DNA from: Microcaldota archaeon
Lineage (GTDB): Archaea > Micrarchaeota > Micrarchaeia > Micrarchaeales > Micrarchaeaceae
Assembly (NCBI GenBank): GCA_021810685.1
Contig: JAJZII010000005.1
Location: 1-20,809, forward strand
Direction: 5' to 3'
DNA: 20,809 bases
Positions 6,888 through 13,355 of the stretch are shown piece after piece. The position numbers were made by a program, and so were the translations under genes. A model generated the notes under the pieces. The model saw only the letters and a list, made by a program, of their open reading frames with translations, was not told where the DNA came from and ran no database searches. Within the stretch, counting starts at the first letter, position 1; the number at the start of each line of letters is the position of its first letter.

Positions 6888-7007
6888 TTATCTGTCGCGT
6901 CTGCAGCTTAGCTCAGGGCAGTTCTCCATGTGGTCCTTCATAGGAAGTCCCTGAAATACAAGAGATATTGACCCCACATCATCTATGCAAGTGTAAACCC
7001 ACACCAT
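6888..7007 (-). CDS. Possible 39-aa Cys-containing small protein
   Basis: A short frame (ATG at 7007, TAA at 6888) reads as an ordinary protein sequence, with VGSISLVFQGLPMKDHMENC in the middle and cysteines at 7, 30 and 35, the last two in NCPELSC. An in-frame stop lies immediately before the ATG. The symmetric TTTAAA near 7083-7090 could serve as its TATA box on the minus strand. No Shine-Dalgarno is visible. It may be a real microprotein or chance; the family is not recognised. Confidence 0.3.
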   Translation of the reverse strand: MVWVYTCIDDVGSISLVFQGLPMKDHMENCPELSCRRDR

Positions 7008-7082
7008 TCATGGGCAGGGTGATGCAACTAATCTGAAATGCGGCAATTCGGATGCAATCTGCCATGCTGCTGTTGTGCAACG

Positions 7083-7090
7083 AATTTAAA
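7083..7090. promoter_or_regulatory. TATA box that decides the sulfatase-like start
   Basis: AATTTAAACC predicts a plus-strand transcript start near 7112, after the ATG at 7038 but before the TTG at 7122. GGGGAG at 7112-7117 then serves as ribosome site. TTTAAA is symmetric, so it may also fire leftward. Confidence 0.5.
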
Positions 7091-7121
7091 CCCTAGCTCC
7101 CAAGTTCAGCAGGGGAGCGCC

Positions 7122-8333
7122 TTGATCAACGGGCAGCCGAACATAACTATCATAGTACTGGACACGCTCAGGCTCGACGAGTTCAGAAAACTTTGGCGTA
7201 GCGGCAGCCTCTCCAAGCTGGGAAGGTTCATTGTTTTAGACAGCTGCATTGCGCCGGCGCCGTGGACGCTGCCGTCACACGCGTCATTGCTCACAGGCAT
7301 GTACCCCAGCAAGCACGGGGCACATGAGACAAGAAGTGTTAAGGCACTCGACATAGAGAAGATAAAGCTCAGGAAGCGCACGATGGTAAGCGACCTGAAA
7401 GACATAGGATACACCACATACTGCATATCCGCAAACCCCTACGTGCACCCGCTCTATGGCTTCGATGAGTTCGACTTCTTCAAGGAAGAGTCATATTACA
7501 CAGACCTTGCAGGCCACGCCATAGAAGTACCGAAGCGGCTGAAGCCCCTGCTTTCTAAGTATAGGGAGAGGTACGGCGGAAGCTTCGTGAAGATAGGCTT
7601 CGCTATGCTGAGGGACGACCCAGCGCTGATAACCGAAATCACTGGTCTTCCGATGACAGGTTACCTCACATTCAGGAACCTGCTCAGGAAGCTGCGCGCG
7701 AAAGCCATAGAGGGATGGCCCCTGGAGAAGGGCGGACACAATACCGTCGCGATGGTACGGGCGCAGAAGTTCAAGGAACCGTTCTTCCTCTTCATAAACA
7801 TAATGGAAGCCCACGACCCTTACATGTCTGGAAAGGGCAAGGACATGAAGTGGTACAGCTCGTTCCTTAAGGAAGGACCCGGCCAGGAGCTCGTGAGCAA
7901 ATGGAAACGCCTGTATGCGAAGGCTTCGCGCATGGGCTACGGATACGCGGCGGAGATAGTGGAGGAGCTTGTGAAACGCTACGGCGACGACCAGGTGATA
8001 ATACTGACTTCGGACCACGGCCAGGAGTTCGGCGAGCACGGCTTCATAGGCCACGGCAGCGCGCTGCATGATGAGATAGTGCGTGTGCCGCTAGCTGTGA
8101 TGGTGCCGAAAAGGTTTTCAGCAGGAAAGAGGAAAGGCAGTGCATCGCTGGTAAACGTCAGGCCATTTATAGAGGCAGTTATCGCGGGCGACCGCAACGC
8201 CACCGACAGGCTCTTCAGCAAGAGTGTGTATTCTGAGAGCTTCGGAGTGCCAGGCGACTTCACGATTGTCAAGGGCATTGACAAAGACAAGCTCAATAAG
8301 GCGGAGAGGCGCCAGCGGAGGTCGTTCAGATGA
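7122..8333 (+). CDS. Sulfatase-fold hydrolase or transferase with Thr at the nucleophile position
   Basis: The 403-aa protein belongs to the alkaline phosphatase/sulfatase superfamily. The metal-binding Asp lies in ITIIVLDTLR (D14). The active-site loop is PWTLPSHASLLTGMYPSKHG: it aligns with the sulfatase C/S-x-P-S-R motif, but Thr49 replaces the Cys/Ser that becomes formylglycine and His replaces Arg. The second metal cluster is TSDHGQEFGEHG (D298, H299), followed by HGSALHDEIVRVP. With Thr as nucleophile, a phosphodiesterase, phosphatase or phosphotransferase activity is more likely than classical sulfate ester hydrolysis. No signal peptide is evident, so it probably works in the cytoplasm. 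It starts at TTG with GGGGAG 4 nt upstream; an upstream ATG at 7038 gives a Cys-rich extension lying ahead of the promoter and is rejected. The stop overlaps the glycosyltransferase start as ATGA, pointing to a joint role in glycan or glycolipid modification. Confidence 0.85.
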   Translation: MINGQPNITIIVLDTLRLDEFRKLWRSGSLSKLGRFIVLDSCIAPAPWTLPSHASLLTGMYPSKHGAHETRSVKALDIEKIKLRKRTMVSDLKDIGYTTYCISANPYVHPLYGFDEFDFFKEESYYTDLAGHAIEVPKRLKPLLSKYRERYGGSFVKIGFAMLRDDPALITEITGLPMTGYLTFRNLLRKLRAKAIEGWPLEKGGHNTVAMVRAQKFKEPFFLFINIMEAHDPYMSGKGKDMKWYSSFLKEGPGQELVSKWKRLYAKASRMGYGYAAEIVEELVKRYGDDQVIILTSDHGQEFGEHGFIGHGSALHDEIVRVPLAVMVPKRFSAGKRKGSASLVNVRPFIEAVIAGDRNATDRLFSKSVYSESFGVPGDFTIVKGIDKDKLNKAERRQRRSFR

Positions 8334-9529
8334 TGAAACGTCTGCTTCTCATGGAATCGGGCTCGTTCAGCACCGCTGGAGGCGGCAGCGCAAAGGACAC
8401 CTACCAGTTCTACAGGCACCTCCGCGAGAAGATGCCGTACCAGATAGATGTCTTCGCGGACTTCGAGCCGTTCGAGAAAGGGCTTGGACACATCGGGCTT
8501 GAGGAGCTGCTCAAGACAGAATATGACTTTATCTGCATGAATTCCATACGCGACGCCATGATAGTGGACCAGTATGTCAGACTGCATGGACACACCCCCA
8601 AGATCATTTACATAGACAGGGTGGCAATAGTCACGCACTATTACAGTTCGCCGCCCAAGCGCCTCTTTTCTAAGATAGTGCGCGTGGTCGGCAACCCCAG
8701 CGACGCCGAAAAGGTTGCAAAGAGCGCGGTGCGCACCATGAAGACTCAAGTACTGAAGTCAATCAGAGACTTTGGGGCTAAGTCGTACGCGCTCAACCTT
8801 CTTGCCGACATGTACGCCTGGCTTGACTGCTACGTCGGCATAAACGCTGAGATGACGGCGCACGCGAAGCGATACTTCTCAAAACGCACGCGTGTCGTGT
8901 ATATACCGATAGCGCCGCACGACCAGTTTATAGTAATGGATGAGAGCAAGGACGGCGCTGCGATAACGGTCGGAAGGCTAGAGGAGTCGCAGAAGAAGTT
9001 CTCCTTCCTACTCAAGGGAATCAAGCGCGTCGTGACGCTGCACCCTGAGCTTTCAGGCAAGGAGCTCGTGAGAGTCTGCGGCACAGGACCGGACGCCGCG
9101 ACCTACGCCGAGATAACCTCCAAGCTTGGCATAGAGAGGAACGTCCGTTTCATGGGATTCGTGCAGGAGGACGCGCTGGTCGAGCAGTACAACGCCAGCT
9201 CGTTCATGGTTTCCACGTCGGAATGGGAGGGCCTCAGCCACACATTCATGGAGGCGATGGCATGCGGCATACCTGTGCTCGCGAACGACAAGAACAACTC
9301 CATACTCTCCTACAAGCCCATGAAGCACATAGTCACCAAGGGCTTCAATGGCATGGTGTACAGGTATGGGGACGTCGACGACTTCGCTGCCAAGTTTTAC
9401 GCGCTATACTCAGACCCCAAGCTCTGCGCGACGATGGGGGGGCGCGCTTATGGTTACGTGCGCAGGACGTTCAGCAGGGAAAAGATGCTTAGGAGGTATG
9501 ACGCAGTCTTCAGGTGGCTGGCGCGGTGA
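8330..9529 (+). CDS. Glycosyltransferase family 4 (GT-B fold)
   Basis: The 399-aa protein should transfer a sugar from a nucleotide-sugar donor to a lipid, glycan or protein acceptor. N-terminal landmarks include SFSTAGGGSAKDTYQF, a glycine-rich acceptor-side loop. The C-terminal donor domain shows ITVGRLEESQKKF and LVRVCGTGPDA. Next comes NVRFMGFVQEDALVEQYNAS and then SEWEGLSHTFMEAMACGIPV, the GT4 E-x7-E type motif that contacts the donor sugar. There is no membrane helix, so it is cytoplasmic or membrane-peripheral. The ATG overlaps the preceding stop (ATGA), with GGAGGT (8317-8322) 7 nt upstream; a second ATG follows at 8333. Pairing with a sulfatase-fold enzyme suggests a surface-polysaccharide or N-glycan step. 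The stop is 18 bp from the stop of the convergent CysN-like gene. Confidence 0.9.
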   Translation: MMKRLLLMESGSFSTAGGGSAKDTYQFYRHLREKMPYQIDVFADFEPFEKGLGHIGLEELLKTEYDFICMNSIRDAMIVDQYVRLHGHTPKIIYIDRVAIVTHYYSSPPKRLFSKIVRVVGNPSDAEKVAKSAVRTMKTQVLKSIRDFGAKSYALNLLADMYAWLDCYVGINAEMTAHAKRYFSKRTRVVYIPIAPHDQFIVMDESKDGAAITVGRLEESQKKFSFLLKGIKRVVTLHPELSGKELVRVCGTGPDAATYAEITSKLGIERNVRFMGFVQEDALVEQYNASSFMVSTSEWEGLSHTFMEAMACGIPVLANDKNNSILSYKPMKHIVTKGFNGMVYRYGDVDDFAAKFYALYSDPKLCATMGGRAYGYVRRTFSREKMLRRYDAVFRWLAR

Positions 9530-9547
9530 GCCGGCCTGCTCGGCATA

Positions 9548-10771
9548 TCATTCCGCAACCCCTATTCCAGCGAACTCCCTGCCAGTGTAGAGCACGAACC
9601 TTCCCAGCTCCCTGGTACTGGCGTAGCTCTCTACAGGGATTCCGCGCGCAAGAATGACCTCGGCTTCCACGGCATCAAGCGGCTTGACAGCCGTAGGGCC
9701 GTAGTGATCGCCTGTAGTGGCGTCAATGTTGCGCAGGATCTTCACGCTCCTGCACGGTATCTCGACGCCGTTGAACTTCACGTGCATGCGCCTGCCGAAG
9801 GTGTGCGTGACGAAGATGCGCATCCTTACCTTGTCAGTGACATTGAGGCCGCCATTAGCGCCGGCTAGCACAGAGCCGCGGAGTTCGCTGTTAATGGGCT
9901 TATCCAGGAGCACGGCTATGTTCTCTCCTGCCTTTCCGGCTTTCGCACTCCTGTCCTTTACGATTATGCGGCGGACTCTTGCTGATAACCCAGCCGGCAG
10001 TATTGCGACAGAGTCGCCTACCCTTATCGAGCCGCTGGCCATCTTCCCGGCGACCAGGTCGCCTTCGTTGGAAGGTATTGTACCCTGCACCAGCATCCTC
10101 AGAGCTGAACCGGTTGCGGCAGCAGCCCTGAGCTTCGCGCTAGCGTGAAGCACTTCAAGCAGTGGCTTGCCCCTGTACCAGCGCATGCACTTGCTGGGTT
10201 TAACGAGGTTCTCACCCAGATATGCTGATATTGGGACGAAACTGACGTTGCGCTTCGCGAACCCTATCTTGGCAATGAAACTCCTGAGGCCGAGCTCTAC
10301 GGACCTGAACGCTTCCTCGCCGTAATCCACAGTATCCATCTTGTTGACCGCCACTACGAGCCTGTCCATCCCCAGCATGTGCGCTATGAAGAGGTGCCTT
10401 TTAGTCTGGTCGCGTATGCCTTCTCCTGGCTTGACTGAGACGAGCAGCACCGCCAGCTCGCCGTAGCTCGCACCGCTTATCATGTTAGTTATGAGCTCCT
10501 CGTGGCCAGGCACGTCTATGAGCGCAAATGCGATTCCCTTGTGCTTTATTTCTGCACGAGTGGTGTCAATGGTCATCTCGTTGAGCCGTTCTTCGGCGAA
10601 GCTGTCCAGGATGAAGGCAGGCTCGAAGTCCTTGTGCAGGCGTTTGCTGTACTCCTCTGCCTCCTTTATGCGCACCTTCGTGGCAGCTCCCGTCTGCATC
10701 AGAAGGTTGCCAATCAGCGTTGACTTTCCGTGGTCCTTGTGACCCAGAAGCGCTACGTTCCTGACTATCAA
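9548..10771 (-). CDS. cysN: CysN-like EF-Tu family GTPase (sulfate adenylyltransferase large-subunit type)
   Basis: The 407-aa translational-type GTPase has all G motifs intact: G1 GHKDHGKST (10-18), the switch region around TIDTT, G3 DVPGHE (86-91), G4 NKMD (143-146) and G5 SAYLGEN. Domain II and III barrels follow (RMLVQGTIPSNEGDLVAGKM, then RMRIFVTHTFGRRMHVKF). In bacteria CysN couples GTP hydrolysis to adenylation of sulfate by CysD, making APS. Assignment as CysN rather than EF-1A or SelB rests largely on the CysD-like gene 12 nt upstream in the same operon. It is shorter than E. coli CysN and has no fused APS kinase. The TTG start has GGTGA 4 nt upstream, and MIVRNVALLG begins exactly where the G domain should. 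The gene is last in the operon. Confidence 0.8.
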   Translation of the reverse strand: MIVRNVALLGHKDHGKSTLIGNLLMQTGAATKVRIKEAEEYSKRLHKDFEPAFILDSFAEERLNEMTIDTTRAEIKHKGIAFALIDVPGHEELITNMISGASYGELAVLLVSVKPGEGIRDQTKRHLFIAHMLGMDRLVVAVNKMDTVDYGEEAFRSVELGLRSFIAKIGFAKRNVSFVPISAYLGENLVKPSKCMRWYRGKPLLEVLHASAKLRAAAATGSALRMLVQGTIPSNEGDLVAGKMASGSIRVGDSVAILPAGLSARVRRIIVKDRSAKAGKAGENIAVLLDKPINSELRGSVLAGANGGLNVTDKVRMRIFVTHTFGRRMHVKFNGVEIPCRSVKILRNIDATTGDHYGPTAVKPLDAVEAEVILARGIPVESYASTRELGRFVLYTGREFAGIGVAE

Positions 10772-10783
10772 TGACTCACCGTT

Positions 10784-11572
10784 TCATAGGTAGCCCAGTG
10801 ATCTGAGCTTCTGCATGGCATATTCATGCTCCTTGTCCATGCTCCTGCCGGAACGCTCCTCCTGCTTCGTGGTCTCGAGCTCCTTTATTATATCGTCAAC
10901 ATTCTTGGCGTTTGATTTGAGGGCTATTGTGCAGTGAGTGCAGCCCAGGCTCCTGTACCTGAAGCCGTTCCTAGAGAAGTACAGCGGATTTACAGGTATG
11001 CGCTCCTTCTTTACGTAGCTCCATACATCTATCTCGTTCCAGTCGAGAAGCGGATGCACGCGCACATGGCCGGCGGCGTCCAGCTTCGATGTGTAGTCGT
11101 CCCAGAGCTCAGCCGGCTGGTTCTTGTAGTCCCAGGCAAAGTTCTTGTCGCGGGGGCTCATGTAGCGCTCCTTGGCGCGTATCCCGTGCTCGTCCCTGCG
11201 TATCGAGACTATGAGCGCGTCGAAGCCGTGCTCCTTCAATATCTTCTTCAGCGTATCTGGCTTATTCTTGCCGCAGCAGGCTGAGCCTATGAGGTCGGGC
11301 TTTATCTCGCTCTGCCCGACTATTACTTTGAAGTTCCATTTCTTGGCGAGCTCCTCCCTGAAGGCATATGTCTCGGGGAAGTCTATGCCGTTGTCTATGT
11401 GTATGACCGGGAAAGGTATCTTGCCCATGAACGCCTTCCTTGTGAGCGCCAGCATCGCGGTGCTGTCCTTTCCCATGCTCCAGAGCGCCGCCACATTGCT
11501 GAACTTCATCTGCGCCTCGCGTATGATGTATATGCTCTTCTCCTCCAGTGTCTTCAGGTCCTGCTTTATCAT
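10784..11572 (-). CDS. cysD: CysD-like PP-loop ATP pyrophosphatase with CC...CxxC cysteines
   Basis: The 262-aa protein is of the adenine nucleotide alpha-hydrolase (PP-loop) family. SMGKDSTAM (32-40) is the PP-loop. The spans EHGFDALIVSIRRDEHGIRA, then RYMSPRDKNFAWDYKN, and later HPLLDWNEIDVWSYV follow sulfate adenylyltransferase subunit 2 (CysD), as does the ending EERSGRSMDKEHE. CysD forms APS from ATP and sulfate with CysN. Unusually, it has GSACCGKNKP (C99, C100) and LGCTHCT (C211, C214). These match the four cysteines holding the [4Fe-4S] cluster in APS reductases of the CysH family, and the CC pair and second C of CxxC are absent from E. coli CysD as I recall it. The ATG at 11572 overlaps the upstream stop as ATGA; a GTG at 11581 is possible. 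An APS/PAPS reductase-like or thiolation role cannot be excluded. Confidence 0.8.
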   Translation of the reverse strand: MIKQDLKTLEEKSIYIIREAQMKFSNVAALWSMGKDSTAMLALTRKAFMGKIPFPVIHIDNGIDFPETYAFREELAKKWNFKVIVGQSEIKPDLIGSACCGKNKPDTLKKILKEHGFDALIVSIRRDEHGIRAKERYMSPRDKNFAWDYKNQPAELWDDYTSKLDAAGHVRVHPLLDWNEIDVWSYVKKERIPVNPLYFSRNGFRYRSLGCTHCTIALKSNAKNVDDIIKELETTKQEERSGRSMDKEHEYAMQKLRSLGYL

Positions 11573-11874
11573 TTTATCCACTCGCCGACTTTGTTTATCG
11601 TCAGCAATCCCTTCAGGTAGTATGTGGCCCCGGATACTTTCGCACCCCTCTTTTCGAATAGGGGCACCTTCGTGACCAGCTTCTGCTTGGCATCGTAGAG
11701 CTCGACATAAGACTTCGTCAGGTCCTGGGCCTTCGTGAGCTTCTTGTTAGCGTAGACGACGCGGTAGTACTTCAGGCCGCTCCCCTTCAGCCCCTTGGCG
11801 AATTGTTCCCACTGCTTCTTGCCCTGGGTCTTCCAGAGTGCGCCTGCTATTTCACTTATGTTCTCTTTAGGCAT
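11569..11874 (-). CDS. Unrecognised 101-aa protein in the cysD/cysN operon
   Basis: The family is not recognised. The protein is basic and soluble with no cysteines. The first third is helical (ISEIAGALWKTQGKKQWEQF) and the rest is strand-rich (LKYYRVVYANKK, KSYVELYDAKQKLVTKVPLF, ATYYLKGLLTI), giving a possible small alpha/beta fold. It lies 7 nt after the ribbon-helix-helix gene and overlaps cysD by 4 bp (ATGA), so its product should be made in step with CysD. GTGGT just upstream may be the ribosome site. It might be an accessory subunit of the CysD/CysN pair; this rests on position only. Confidence 0.7.
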   Translation of the reverse strand: MPKENISEIAGALWKTQGKKQWEQFAKGLKGSGLKYYRVVYANKKLTKAQDLTKSYVELYDAKQKLVTKVPLFEKRGAKVSGATYYLKGLLTINKVGEWIK

Positions 11875-11881
11875 TGTACCA

Positions 11882-12112
11882 CTACGCGTAACCTAGGGAT
11901 TTCAGCTTCGCCAGCACCCCCGCTGTACCTGCGCCCTTGGAGCCCGACCTCTTCATCTCCATCTCGGACATCGTCTCCCGCAGCACGTACGTCGCGTAAT
12001 CCGACACTGACGAGAAACCAGTGACCCTTATGCTCTGACGTATCTTCTCGAATAGCGGCGCCGGGATCGTTATCGTTGTGTACTTTCGCTTCGGCTGCGA
12101 TTTTCCCTTCAT
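11882..12112 (-). CDS. Ribbon-helix-helix DNA-binding regulator
   Basis: The 76-aa protein contains a CopG/Arc-type ribbon-helix-helix domain: YTTITIP is the DNA-contacting strand, followed by helix 1 (PLFEKIRQSIRVTG) and helix 2 after FSSVSDYATYVLRE. Such proteins bind inverted repeats as dimers. The tail after about residue 50 is basic and glycine-rich and ends in LAKLKSLGYA, close to the KLRSLGYL ending of the CysD-like protein in the same operon. It is the first gene of the operon. The ATG at 12112 is preferred because AGGGTG lies 5 nt upstream; GTG at 12118 adds two residues. A perfect palindrome at 12130-12151, beside its TATA box, is the likely binding site, implying autoregulation of the operon. 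Confidence 0.85.
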   Translation of the reverse strand: MKGKSQPKRKYTTITIPAPLFEKIRQSIRVTGFSSVSDYATYVLRETMSEMEMKRSGSKGAGTAGVLAKLKSLGYA

Positions 12113-12129
12113 CGTCACACCCTTATGTG

Positions 12130-12151
12130 TTTTAATGTAACAACATTAAAA
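12130..12151. promoter_or_regulatory. Perfect palindromic operator candidate of the RHH/cysD/cysN operon
   Basis: Arms TTTTAATGT and ACATTAAAA (9 bp, perfect) flank a 4-nt AACA spacer. The palindrome lies between the minus-strand TATA box and the expected transcript start near 12128, where a bound dimer would block RNA polymerase. It is 18 bp ahead of the ribbon-helix-helix gene. Confidence 0.6.
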
Positions 12152-12160
12152 TATAAAAAG
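12151..12160 (-). promoter_or_regulatory. TATA box of the RHH/cysD/cysN operon
   Basis: On the minus strand CTTTTTATAT is a strong TATA box, about 40-48 nt before the ATG at 12112. It shares its downstream edge with the palindrome at 12130-12151. Confidence 0.6.
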
Positions 12161-12209
12161 GTTTGCGCATAGCGACGAATACATGACGCGTGCACCGCGG
12201 CATCACCAA

Positions 12210-12220
12210 CGTTTTTATTT
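12210..12220 (+). promoter_or_regulatory. TATA-like box for the EF-Tu-like gene
   Basis: CGTTTTTATTT predicts a start near 12240, leaving a leader of about 50 nt. GGTGAT at 12283-12288 lies 5 nt before the TTG at 12294 and is a good ribosome site that supports this non-ATG start. Confidence 0.45.
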
Positions 12221-12293
12221 GCTGACATCGATTATGGTTGGGATTTGCAGGTTTCGGCAGTGCGCCTGCCCCCTTGACAATAGGTGATAGCGC

Positions 12294-13205
12294 TTGAACC
12301 ACGTAGTGGCAGTGCCCCTGGACCCCGAGCTCGCACAGCTCGTCGGCAAGAAGGGCTCTGAGAACAGCATCACATTCTACAACAGCACCATCGACGGCCA
12401 CGTGATTGTCGCGCTCGCGCCAACATCCATGGAGGATAAGTTCTACGCAGCGGCAGAAACGCTGCTCCTTGCACAGCAGGTGCTGCTCAGCACGCGCGAC
12501 GTCGACAGCCTCTTCGGAGAGATGGTGGTCGCGTGCTCGCTGATGGACAATGAGGTGCTGCTGACGGACGACAGCGACGTTTCCGGCATTGTAGGGAAGG
12601 CCGGCATCGGAAAGCTCACGGTCGTAGGCAGGGGCGATGTGCTGGAGCGCATAAAGGGATTCAGTGCCGGAAGCGGAGAGCCTGATGTCGATGCACGGAT
12701 TGACATCGACAAGGCCTTTGATGTGAAGGGCATTGGCACAGTAGCGCTCGGCCTTGTGACCAGGGGTTCGGTGAAGGTCCATGACGAGCTCTTCCACAGT
12801 TCAGGCAGGAAAGCCGTAGTCAGGTCGATACAGAGCCAGGACAGGGACATTGCGGAAGCTGGCACAGGTACAAGGGTTGGGCTCGCGCTCAAAGGCATCG
12901 ACACCGACAGCATAAGGAAGGGCGACCTGCTCACTGCCAAGGAGGTGAAGCCCGTTGCGGCAGTGGACTGCAGCATAAGGCTCTCAGGTGTAGCCAAGGA
13001 AGACCTGCAGACCGGGAAGGTTTACGGTTTCATATCAAACTTCTCATACACCAACGCAAGTGTGGTCAGAACAGACGGGAATTCCATATCGCTCAAGTTA
13101 GAAAAGGCCATACAAGTAGAGAAGGGCGACAGCTTTATGCTGATGCGCACCAAATTGCCAAGGCTTTTTGCCTCCGGGCATGTAGTGCAGACGGGCCATG
13201 AGTAG
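12294..13205 (+). CDS. EF-Tu/SelB-like protein lacking a GTP-binding P-loop
   Basis: Residues about 131-215 form an EF-Tu domain II barrel, with DIDKAFDVKGIGTVALGLVT, the KVHDELFH turn and later TRVGLALKGIDTDSIRKGDL. A domain III-like barrel follows (about 216-303). The first 120 residues sit where the G domain should be, but no GxxxxGKS/T, DxxG or NKxD is present. The region (DGHVIVALAPTSMEDKFYAA and LSTRDVDSLFGEMVVA) looks like a decayed or unrelated alpha/beta domain. The overall pattern resembles SelB-like and EF-1A-like archaeal proteins. It may bind an aminoacyl-tRNA-like ligand, ribosome or partner GTPase without hydrolysing GTP itself. TTG start with GGTGAT 5 nt upstream. Divergent from the CysD/CysN operon. 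Confidence 0.75.
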   Translation: MNHVVAVPLDPELAQLVGKKGSENSITFYNSTIDGHVIVALAPTSMEDKFYAAAETLLLAQQVLLSTRDVDSLFGEMVVACSLMDNEVLLTDDSDVSGIVGKAGIGKLTVVGRGDVLERIKGFSAGSGEPDVDARIDIDKAFDVKGIGTVALGLVTRGSVKVHDELFHSSGRKAVVRSIQSQDRDIAEAGTGTRVGLALKGIDTDSIRKGDLLTAKEVKPVAAVDCSIRLSGVAKEDLQTGKVYGFISNFSYTNASVVRTDGNSISLKLEKAIQVEKGDSFMLMRTKLPRLFASGHVVQTGHE

Positions 13206-13355
13206 TAGTAAGACCTCACACTTATGATAAGTAGTGCAAGAAGTGCCCAGTCGCAAGCCTTTCGCAGTTGTGCTTTGCGCTATGTTGAGCGATGCCTTTT
13301 TGCTGTTCTGCTGTGCATCGTATATGCGCAACACAAGCAGAAGCATGACCAGGGG

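Noticed and set aside
6906..6920. GCTTAGCTCAGGGCA resembling a tRNA D-arm
   Set aside because: No acceptor stem, anticodon arm or TTCGA-containing T-arm follows at tRNA spacing.
7038..7121. ATG-initiated 28-residue extension of the sulfatase-like protein
   Set aside because: The extension is Cys-rich and unlike the family, and the TATA box at 7083-7090 lies inside it.
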